The notes beneath the pieces are model-generated. The model ran no database searches and was not told where the DNA came from. It was given only the letters and a program-made list of their open reading frames with translations. From positions 1-20,297 of IMG/VR virus record IMGVR_UViG_3300037563_000004: a stretch of DNA of 20,297 nucleotides, one strand, 5' to 3'. Shown here piece by piece: positions 14,903-20,297 of the stretch; positions within the stretch are counted from its first letter, which is position 1, and every line of letters begins with the position of its first letter. This DNA is from a virus. The translations under genes and the position numbers were made by a program.

Positions 14903-14960
14903 GACACCAGGTAATATATGCAAACCCTGGATGAATACATACTCATCCAGGGTTTGCATA
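14903..14960 (-). terminator. Hairpin element after major capsid gene (copy 2 of duplicated element)
   Basis: Arms at 14917-14934 and 14943-14960 form a perfect 18-bp stem with an 8-base loop, starting 11 bases after the capsid stop in the transcript. No run of U follows the stem (TATTACC), so classical rho-independent termination is unlikely to be complete, which fits the essential genes downstream. The arm at 14943-14960 is identical over 18 bases to 10272-10289 after the sheath gene, and the sequence downstream of both stems is also alike (GATACCAAGGT versus GACACCAGGT on the plus strand). Confidence 0.7.
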
Positions 14961-14971
14961 ATTGTACTAAG

Positions 14972-15982
14972 TTAGCAACCGTAGTAAATTTGAACCGTCT
15001 GGGGACGGTTAATTTTCACCACACCAATGTTAGCAAGGTAGAGAAATTCGAAACAACCGCTGACAATTGACGGAGGAGCACCAAACCGCGTAATTTCCTG
15101 AGGAATACCAAGACTGAGGCAATCCTTGTCATATTTGTAAGCTATGATTTCGTCAGTAGCAGGAGAACCCGGGCCCTGACCTTCAAGCCAATAAGGCAGA
15201 GGATAGAATTCAGGTTCAACACCAAAAGCAGAACCAAAATAGTTCTTCTTGATGTATTCCTGCATAGAAGCATAGCCACTAGGACCACCAATAACAGCCA
15301 TTGGTTGAGTCAGAATAGCATACGGCGCAGGAGGAATCAGGAAGCGGTCTGGGAGAGCTCCAGGGGCATTACCACTAGCATTCCAGTTGGTAATAGCCAT
15401 GAAGTTAAAGTCATTTAAGATAGCCGTAGCTGTCTTAGTAGACCAAGTCGTAGTTGAACCAGTACCTGTCGCAGGAAGAGCGGTCTGGGTCAGAGACGGG
15501 TTATTAACCAGTCCCTGATTTCCTGCAAATCCAGCATAAGCACGACGGTCCAATGTCTTACTGTAGTCAACACGAACTCCCTTATCAAGGAGGTCCTGAG
15601 GACTACGGCCTACCTGAGCCATCCGGAGAGATTCTACAATCGGAATCCGAATACGCACTTGGTAGGGGAACACGGGCCATGTGTCCTGGTTAACGTTATA
15701 TTCGATCACTCTAGAGTCATTCGTCTGTGAACCTGCGCTATCATCCTGAGGTCCACGGAAGTCGACGTTATGAGCAATATGGTTCATGACCCAACCACCA
15801 CCTCGATCAATTGGAAGATCGCGGAGGTAGGTGTAATTCTCCAATGGGAGACGTACGGTTGGATCGAGTTTGGATAATTCGGCAATCAGGAAGGTCTGAC
15901 CCGTAGCAGCCGCAGCAGCGTCGGAAAGGACTTTCCCACTTCGCAGAGCATTAAGACTCTGTTGATATTCCCTGGGATTCAT
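14972..15982 (-). CDS. Major capsid protein (DUF2184-type, HK97 fold)
   Basis: This 336-residue protein lies right after the cement gene and has the pattern of the DUF2184 capsid group: an N-terminal helix (REYQQSLNALRSGKVLSDAA), DPTVRLPLENYTYLRDLPID (about 40-59), GWVMNHIAHNVDFRG, a spine-helix region (IPIVESLRMAQVGRSPQDLLDKG, about 113-135), LDRRAYAGFAGNQGLVNNP, and a P-domain ending FEFLYLANIGVVKINRPQTVQIYYG. The HK97-type shell would be built from this protein on the scaffold made by the upstream gene. Its GC content is visibly above that of the tail genes, perhaps codon choice for high expression. SD AAAGGA is 6 nt from the ATG. A strong hairpin follows the stop. Confidence 0.87.
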   Translation of the reverse strand: MNPREYQQSLNALRSGKVLSDAAAAATGQTFLIAELSKLDPTVRLPLENYTYLRDLPIDRGGGWVMNHIAHNVDFRGPQDDSAGSQTNDSRVIEYNVNQDTWPVFPYQVRIRIPIVESLRMAQVGRSPQDLLDKGVRVDYSKTLDRRAYAGFAGNQGLVNNPSLTQTALPATGTGSTTTWSTKTATAILNDFNFMAITNWNASGNAPGALPDRFLIPPAPYAILTQPMAVIGGPSGYASMQEYIKKNYFGSAFGVEPEFYPLPYWLEGQGPGSPATDEIIAYKYDKDCLSLGIPQEITRFGAPPSIVSGCFEFLYLANIGVVKINRPQTVQIYYGC

Positions 15983-15999
15983 TTTTTATCCTTTCAGCC

Positions 16000-16755
16000 T
16001 TAGGCGATTGTACGAGCAAGAATAGTAACTTGAGCAGTATCATCTACTTCCAAGAAACCGGTCTTCCATTTGAGATTGGTAAGAAGAACAGTATGAGAAA
16101 AAACCACATTCCCAGATACAGTTCCTAAAGAAGCCTGAGACAATGTAACAGTAGAAACCCCAACTGCAGCAACTGTGGTATTAGCAGCGAGATTAGTACC
16201 AGTAACAGACATACCTACTTCAATACCGGTCATTGCTCCAGGAGTAAGAGTGACTGAAGCACCAGTAGTAGCACCAGTAGTTGTAATAGGATTAGGGTCA
16301 GTAGCAGCCTCAAGACCACCAACAACACCAGCAGGAATAGCTGAATCAGAAGCTACACGCATCCAAACTGATCCACCAGCGGTAGGAGTGCCATTATAGC
16401 AGGTAACATTGATAGTTCCCTGTACAAGGCCATCCATGGTAGCACCAGGAAGGAATACTCCACCAGCAGTGAGAACATCATTAGACCCGGCTGAATTATA
16501 AGCAGGATTGATATTCACGTTACTAGGAGCAATACCCATTGCTAATGCTGCTGTTACAGTACCTCCACCAGCGATAAATGTCTTAACGCTAGAGTAGGTG
16601 TTATTCGTGTTCAGAACGAATGTCTCGCCGAACGCTACAGGAAACGTATCAGTCGGATTAACCTGACGCGCTGTACGAAGGGAATAGCCCTCATTACTGA
16701 TACTCCCAACAAATCCTAGGTAAAGTCCTTTAACAGGAATTACAGTTGCTGGCAT
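16000..16755 (-). CDS. Capsid cement / decoration protein (gp24-like) with inserted beta domain
   Basis: This 251-residue protein precedes the capsid gene and resembles the structural cement family: IPVKGLYLGFVGSISNEGYS, then RTARQVNPTDTFPVAFGETFVL (30-49), AMGIAPSNVN, and the characteristic GVFLPGATMDGLVQGTINV... GGSVWMRV (99-134). The C-terminus (NLKWKTGFLEVDDTAQVTIL, 227-246) returns to the family pattern. Residues about 158-222 form an extra block (ASVTLTPGAMTGIEVGMSVTG, NTTVAAVGVSTVTLSQASLG) of the type also present in the DUF4054 and neck proteins, probably on the outer face of the head. The ATG follows the protease/scaffold stop by 2 bases; the SD (AGGG) lies inside that gene's end. 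Confidence 0.78.
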   Translation of the reverse strand: MPATVIPVKGLYLGFVGSISNEGYSLRTARQVNPTDTFPVAFGETFVLNTNNTYSSVKTFIAGGGTVTAALAMGIAPSNVNINPAYNSAGSNDVLTAGGVFLPGATMDGLVQGTINVTCYNGTPTAGGSVWMRVASDSAIPAGVVGGLEAATDPNPITTTGATTGASVTLTPGAMTGIEVGMSVTGTNLAANTTVAAVGVSTVTLSQASLGTVSGNVVFSHTVLLTNLKWKTGFLEVDDTAQVTILARTIA

Positions 16756-16757
16756 GG

Positions 16758-17618
16758 TTATTTACTTCCCTTCTCGGCAAGTAACGCCGCTTCATGAATG
16801 CGCTTACCTTTGGCAAAAGGAACGCCATCGAAACAAGTGCAATTATGGCCGCTTTCGACCTTAACAACCGCATGATCAGTAGCAACCATAGAAAGAGCAG
16901 GAATACCCGGAGGAGTCTTGACCTTAGCAAAAGAGGCATAGGCCCCCGTCTTAGCAGCTCCGTTAACAGCCTTAACTGCAGAATTGTAACTATCTACCAT
17001 GATCTTTTCAGTAGCATTCCACTTACTCTTCGGCTTCTGGATGATAATAGCTGCAAGAGGCTTAGTGTTCTTGATGTACTCACGAATAGAATCATTCGCT
17101 TGCTTCAAGACACTTTCACCGGCATCGTCAATCTCATCAGCGTCGGCCGCTCCATCTTCTCCACCCTCTTCTTCAGCAACAGTCTTTTCAGGGTTCTTTT
17201 CAGGATCGTCCTTATCGTCCTTATCATCTTTCTCTTCAAGTTCTTCGAGAGTTTCTTTCTTTTCACCGTCATCTTCCTTAGCGTCCTTACCGGGATTATG
17301 CTCAGGTTCTTTTTCCTCTTCACTAAGATAACGGTTAAGTTCCTTCTTAAGAGCTTCTAAGTTAGCTGGTTTACCGTCAGCGTCACAACCCATACCATCT
17401 TTACTCCCCTTAGCATCTAAGAGGCGTTGGAGACAGGCATGAGCCGCTTCGTGATGGGGTTTCTTATCTACAGCCGCCCTATCAACAGCAACCGCGGCAG
17501 GGATAATTGTAACCTTATTCCCTGCTAGGTCCTTTGTGATGGCCGAGATTTCTTCTGGGCTAGCATCGGGTACCATTGCTTTAATCCCTCGCCCGAGAAT
17601 CAAATCCATCAGGTTCAT
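16758..17618 (-). CDS. Nested scaffold protein from internal start
   Basis: An in-frame ATG at 17618 (residue 209 of the protease/scaffold) is preceded by AGAGGA with 8 nt spacing, a credible SD, and comes at the boundary between the protease domain and scaffold part (protein begins MNLMDLILGRGIKAMVPDAS). It would give a 286-residue scaffold, in the style of lambda Nu3 inside C. That would let scaffold outnumber protease. The internal start is inferred from the SD and domain boundary. Confidence 0.6.
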   Translation of the reverse strand: MNLMDLILGRGIKAMVPDASPEEISAITKDLAGNKVTIIPAAVAVDRAAVDKKPHHEAAHACLQRLLDAKGSKDGMGCDADGKPANLEALKKELNRYLSEEEKEPEHNPGKDAKEDDGEKKETLEELEEKDDKDDKDDPEKNPEKTVAEEEGGEDGAADADEIDDAGESVLKQANDSIREYIKNTKPLAAIIIQKPKSKWNATEKIMVDSYNSAVKAVNGAAKTGAYASFAKVKTPPGIPALSMVATDHAVVKVESGHNCTCFDGVPFAKGKRIHEAALLAEKGSK

Positions 17619-18242
17619 GATTGGTTTCCTCTTTTCCGTTTTGATTTCGGGCGGGGCTGAATCCTGTATAGCTATTCGGCTTCCGGCCCTGCCTTTTGAA
17701 ACAACTGCTACATGATTACCTCTTATATGATACATAACAAGCGTTCCGTCAGCCAAACGCTTGAGCATTAAAGCATACCCGCAACTTACGTCACGAATAC
17801 CACTTTCAGGGTCTCCGGGTGGATATACCTTCTCTATAAGAGTAGGATCCTTTATATGAAGATCACCCTTGAGGGTAACTTCTTTCTTACCATCAATGTC
17901 TACTGGTTCACCTTCACCAACATCTTGAATATGACCACAGTTTAATTCACCTTCATTCTCAACAATAACTACTGATCCATCAGGATGTTCATCAACTACT
18001 GTTTTACCATTGAAGGAAGCAATAGTATCTGGATGAAGTACTTCTTCTTTCGGCCGATGAACACTGTACTTAGTTTCAGGATCTAATCCCCATGAATCTT
18101 GATATCCTGGAAAACCCTTAAGTTCTCGGCCATAGTAATCCTGAAAACCACTGCGACAAATAGGAACATTGCGACAGATTAGATAGCCTTCAGGGGTCTT
18201 TTCTAGATTAGGACTCAGCATAATGCTGAGATATTTTGGCAT
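16758..18242 (-). CDS. Prohead protease (DUF2213) fused to scaffold
   Basis: This 494-residue protein has two parts. Residues 1-195 match the DUF2213 protease: VVDEHPDGS (His86), a DVSCGY motif (Ser153) and GNHVAVVSKGRAGSRIAIQDS (His177, Ser182), candidate catalytic residues by family analogy. Residues 209-494 form a scaffold-like section: helical (ASPEEISAITKDLAG), then a long highly acidic/Lys stretch (about 320-385, many Asp/Glu, tandem DKDD), then an Ala/Lys-rich region ending KGKRIHEAALLAEKGSK. Scaffold fused behind a protease is common in this capsid lineage (as lambda C/Nu3). The protease should cut the scaffold and perhaps capsid tails during maturation. SD AGGAG lies 7 nt before the ATG. 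Confidence 0.82.
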   Translation of the reverse strand: MPKYLSIMLSPNLEKTPEGYLICRNVPICRSGFQDYYGRELKGFPGYQDSWGLDPETKYSVHRPKEEVLHPDTIASFNGKTVVDEHPDGSVVIVENEGELNCGHIQDVGEGEPVDIDGKKEVTLKGDLHIKDPTLIEKVYPPGDPESGIRDVSCGYALMLKRLADGTLVMYHIRGNHVAVVSKGRAGSRIAIQDSAPPEIKTEKRKPIMNLMDLILGRGIKAMVPDASPEEISAITKDLAGNKVTIIPAAVAVDRAAVDKKPHHEAAHACLQRLLDAKGSKDGMGCDADGKPANLEALKKELNRYLSEEEKEPEHNPGKDAKEDDGEKKETLEELEEKDDKDDKDDPEKNPEKTVAEEEGGEDGAADADEIDDAGESVLKQANDSIREYIKNTKPLAAIIIQKPKSKWNATEKIMVDSYNSAVKAVNGAAKTGAYASFAKVKTPPGIPALSMVATDHAVVKVESGHNCTCFDGVPFAKGKRIHEAALLAEKGSK

Positions 18243-18257
18243 GATGCTGCTCCTTTC

Positions 18258-19562
18258 TTAAACTGCAGCAGGTTCCTCATCCCTCACACTCTGCTTAGCA
18301 ATCTTACCAGCTAATACAGTAGCAAGACGCTTAGCTTTATGCTCAGAAGGAATATGAGAAGAAGCAGCAAAGTCACCCTTGTGGTGTGCCCCTACAGTAT
18401 ACTCACCCTTTTCATTAGGGCCTAGGATGTGCTTCCGTACTTCTGAAGCAGGAACACGATCTTCCCCTGCATTTACTCTAGCTGGACCTTTAGTGTAAGG
18501 AGTCTTTCCCTGTAACTGAAATCTAGTAACTTTTTCATTATTTTCTTCAGGGGCATAACTGGCTCTTTTAGGTCCTTTAATAGCTTTATTACCTGTTTCT
18601 TCTCCCACTGAATCCTCAGGAAGATGTTCCCCTTTAATAACTCTAGGATAATGGGGAGTACGCTCATGAATAGGATCAGTCATCTTATCAGAGGCAGCAT
18701 CATTTTCCTGTATAGGCTCTTTCCCGAAGATCTTTCTACGCTCTTCATTAAGACCCTCTTTAAGGTGCTCAGTACTCTTTCCTCTTGCCATGTGCTCATA
18801 CCCGTGTATGTTTCTATGCTTAAAATTCTCTAATTCATGGGTACTGGTGCCGTTTTTATGAGGAGTTACCTCGACTTCACTTCCTTCAGGAGTCATATAA
18901 AAATGAGTTTTAGTACCTTGATAATTCTTACTACTTCCTTCATGCTTATATTCATGAGAATGTAGTGATTTAACTTTTTCTTTTATTTCAGGATTTATGT
19001 CTACTGCAGCATCCTCAGCTGCGTCCGCTTGACTAGGATAGACTTTCTTGTCTTTCTTAGGGTCCGTGTTACTCTTTACATAGTGACCATTTCCGTCACG
19101 ATGATGAAGGGACTCAGTAAACCTCTTTTTGTCTTCAGCAGCAGGATCGAGAGCTAAGTCATCTCCGGCGCCCTTCCTCATAAAATTCTTGATATCGAAG
19201 GTGGGGCCTCGGCCACCTGAGGGATTCTTCTCAGGAGGAGTTGGTGGTTTATACACTCCACCACCGTGAGGGTCCTCCATAGACCTTGGGGCTTCGGGAC
19301 CAGGATTCTTCATAGGATCGCGTTTGATGCCTTCATCAGCCCAACCATCTACACAACAATCCGCAGCATCCATGACCGCAATAGAATCAGCAGCAAAGTC
19401 AAGAGAGTGCTTCATGTGAGGCAGCATAGTACCTAATCCAGTACCAGCAGTATGAATCTGTTGATCTGCGGGAATTGCTTGAGCAATCGCGGGACCAGAA
19501 GAGAACTCCATTTTAGGAGTAGCGGCATCCGAACCAAATGAGCTATAACCACCATTGATCAT
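18258..19562 (-). CDS. Hydrophilic head-region protein, unrecognised
   Basis: I do not recognise this 434-residue protein. It has no membrane segment or signal peptide, is rich in Lys, Glu, His, Gly and Pro, and looks partly disordered. An N-terminal part (MINGGYSSFGSDAATPKMEF through AVMDAADCCVDGWADEG) is followed by a proline-rich linker (YKPPTPPEKNPSGGRGP), a central His/Lys-rich region (LHHRDGNGHYVKSNTDPKKD; HSHEYKHEG; NFKHRNIHGYEHMARG), and a C-terminal region with basic helices (EHKAKRLATVLAGKIAKQSV). The frame extends to ATG 19580, but that ATG lies in a short tandem repeat; ATG 19562 has SD AGAGGA at 6 nt, so I chose it. Between a homing endonuclease and the protease, it may be an internal head protein or minor capsid component (inference). 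Confidence 0.7.
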   Translation of the reverse strand: MINGGYSSFGSDAATPKMEFSSGPAIAQAIPADQQIHTAGTGLGTMLPHMKHSLDFAADSIAVMDAADCCVDGWADEGIKRDPMKNPGPEAPRSMEDPHGGGVYKPPTPPEKNPSGGRGPTFDIKNFMRKGAGDDLALDPAAEDKKRFTESLHHRDGNGHYVKSNTDPKKDKKVYPSQADAAEDAAVDINPEIKEKVKSLHSHEYKHEGSSKNYQGTKTHFYMTPEGSEVEVTPHKNGTSTHELENFKHRNIHGYEHMARGKSTEHLKEGLNEERRKIFGKEPIQENDAASDKMTDPIHERTPHYPRVIKGEHLPEDSVGEETGNKAIKGPKRASYAPEENNEKVTRFQLQGKTPYTKGPARVNAGEDRVPASEVRKHILGPNEKGEYTVGAHHKGDFAASSHIPSEHKAKRLATVLAGKIAKQSVRDEEPAAV

Positions 19563-19576
19563 GTTATTTCCTCTTC

Positions 19577-19601
19577 TCATTACTCATTACCCATTACTCA
19601 T
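19577..19601 (-). repeat. Tandem 7-base repeat at endonuclease stop
   Basis: Three copies of the 7-mer tcattac (third with one change, ccattac) plus tcat occupy 19577-19601. On the minus strand each gives GTAATGA, so stop and start codons alternate (TAATGAGTAATGAG). The endonuclease stop lies in it. It may reflect slippage or the scar of the endonuclease insertion. Confidence 0.75.
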
Positions 19602-20187
19602 TTTGGAAATATCTATAGTTTCTTATATGGACTATAGCTGACTTAGATACCCTTAATTCCTCAACCCATTCCCTTACTAATTTAACCTTATCTGTTCTTA
19701 TAGCTCTTACTTGTTCTGGAGTTACCTTACGTAAACTATTAGATATATTCTTACAGTGATCCTGTGTAAATGGTTTTCCGGGTCCTGTAGAAATACCTTT
19801 ATTCCAGGGTATATTACCCTTAAGGGCCTCAGATATTTTAGGATTTTTACGGCCTTTTAAAGCGGATGAAATAGCTTTCCTAGTTTCTTCATTACCATTC
19901 CAACCAGTTGTTATAGTATGACCCATAGTTAAGTTATAACCACCATCACCTAAAGTATCGAATAATTCTATATAAAAGTCTTCTTTTTCTTTAAGTTCTT
20001 CTTCATTATCAGCCTGATCTACTTGAACTATCTTAAAATTTTCTATCCCATGCTTACGTAGAGCATTACCTATATAAGTCTTAGATCTTAAATGACCTCT
20101 AAATCTATTTCTTATAGAACCTACAGTAACTCCTACATATCCTCTTCCAGTGACTTTATAAAAAGCATAATAAACTATGCCAAACAT
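19594..20187 (-). CDS. GIY-YIG homing endonuclease with NUMOD3 motifs
   Basis: This 197-residue protein begins MFGIVYYAFYKVTGRGYVG, holding both halves of the GIY-YIG signature (VYY near 5-7 and YVG at 17-19). Catalytic-type residues are in place: Arg27/Arg29 in SIRNRFRGH and Glu69 in KEDFYIELF. Residues about 100-131 hold NUMOD3-like DNA-binding repeats (EETRKAISSALKGRKNPKIS, then ALKGNIPWNKG). The C-terminus (PEQVRAIRTDKVKLVREWVE, then LRVSKSAIVHIRNYRYF) looks like a helix-turn-helix. It is a free-standing mobile gene between head genes, AT-richer than its neighbours. SD GGAGGA is 5 nt before the ATG, so it is expected to be translated. Its target is unknown, but such enzymes usually cut the empty allele of their own site. 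Confidence 0.92.
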   Translation of the reverse strand: MFGIVYYAFYKVTGRGYVGVTVGSIRNRFRGHLRSKTYIGNALRKHGIENFKIVQVDQADNEEELKEKEDFYIELFDTLGDGGYNLTMGHTITTGWNGNEETRKAISSALKGRKNPKISEALKGNIPWNKGISTGPGKPFTQDHCKNISNSLRKVTPEQVRAIRTDKVKLVREWVEELRVSKSAIVHIRNYRYFQNE

Positions 20188-20201
20188 TAAATTCCTCCAA
20201 G

Positions 20202-20297
20202 TTAATTTTTAATTGGCTTATGGTTTGAAATTGAAGCATCCTGATAAGCTGAAAGTCCGCCGAAAGGATTAGGACTTACTACAGCACCTGAATTACC
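20202..20297 (-). CDS. 3' end of upstream gene (partial)
   Basis: The last 31 codons of an open frame enter from the right edge, reading GNSGAVVSPNPFGGLSAYQD, then ASISNHKPIKN and TAA. The stop is 14 bases before the endonuclease start. In related operons a portal or minor head protein sits here, but 31 residues do not allow identification. Confidence 0.6.
   Translation of the reverse strand, partial: GNSGAVVSPNPFGGLSAYQDASISNHKPIKN

Noticed and set aside
17205-17235. Short tandem repeat cgtccttat in the scaffold gene, as a possible regulatory repeat
   Set aside because: It simply encodes the repeated Asp-Lys-Asp residues of the acidic scaffold region.
17105-17323. Minus-strand 72-codon Lys/Arg-rich frame inside the scaffold gene
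   Set aside because: It is an alternate frame of the Asp/Glu/Lys repeat region; the basic composition follows from frame-shifted GAAGAAAAG runs.
16794-17360. Plus-strand 188-codon frame with many Phe/Leu/Ile residues, resembling a membrane protein
   Set aside because: It is antisense to the Asp/Glu/Lys-rich scaffold part; GAA/GAT/AAG codons read backwards give TTC/ATC/CTT, which explains the hydrophobic look. No SD and no other plus-strand gene in the window.

Overview
The window is a continuous late (virion) operon of a contractile-tailed phage or prophage. Every supported gene lies on the minus strand, so transcription runs from high to low coordinates. Genes are packed head to tail, with repeated ATGA, TAATG or TGATG stop/start overlaps and Shine-Dalgarno (SD) sequences close to AAGGAG. 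No tRNA, CRISPR array, insertion sequence, lysis, replication or lysogeny gene is visible. The sheath, tube, gp138-type spike, gp25-like wedge and J-type wedge indicate a myovirus with a simple contractile tail. The host is probably Gram-negative, but no gene here identifies it, and lytic phage versus prophage cannot be decided. Base composition is about 40% GC over most of the window, somewhat higher in the major capsid gene, and about 60% in the first 200 bases.

Head region (20297 to 12617, in transcription order): the 3' end of an unidentified gene; a GIY-YIG homing endonuclease; a 434-residue hydrophilic protein I do not recognise; a DUF2213 prohead protease fused to an acidic scaffold, with a likely nested scaffold start; a cement/decoration protein; the DUF2184-type major capsid protein; a small acidic protein; a DUF4054 head-tail adaptor; a short overlapping ORF; and two neck/tail-completion proteins.

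Tail region (12620 to 1): tail terminator/neck protein, DUF3383-type sheath, tube, a chaperone pair joined by a -1 frameshift at a canonical CCCTTTC site, a tape measure carrying a glucosaminidase-like domain, a Dit-like protein, a baseplate plug, a hub, a small ORF with a possible second frameshift, the spike, wedge proteins W and J, a DUF2612 protein, a tail fibre, and a second fibre-like protein that leaves the window. That last protein has a Sec signal peptide, two phage-fibre repeats and the start of what looks like an SGNH hydrolase domain.

Four points deserve attention. A roughly 58-bp hairpin element is duplicated right after the capsid gene and right after the sheath gene. One type of beta-rich domain appears inserted in three unrelated virion proteins. 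The exported fibre-like gene changes GC content abruptly at the boundary of a repeat. A 43-bp overlap in a small ORF may be a second programmed frameshift. I found no clear defence or signalling system; the novelty here lies in virion architecture and gene expression.
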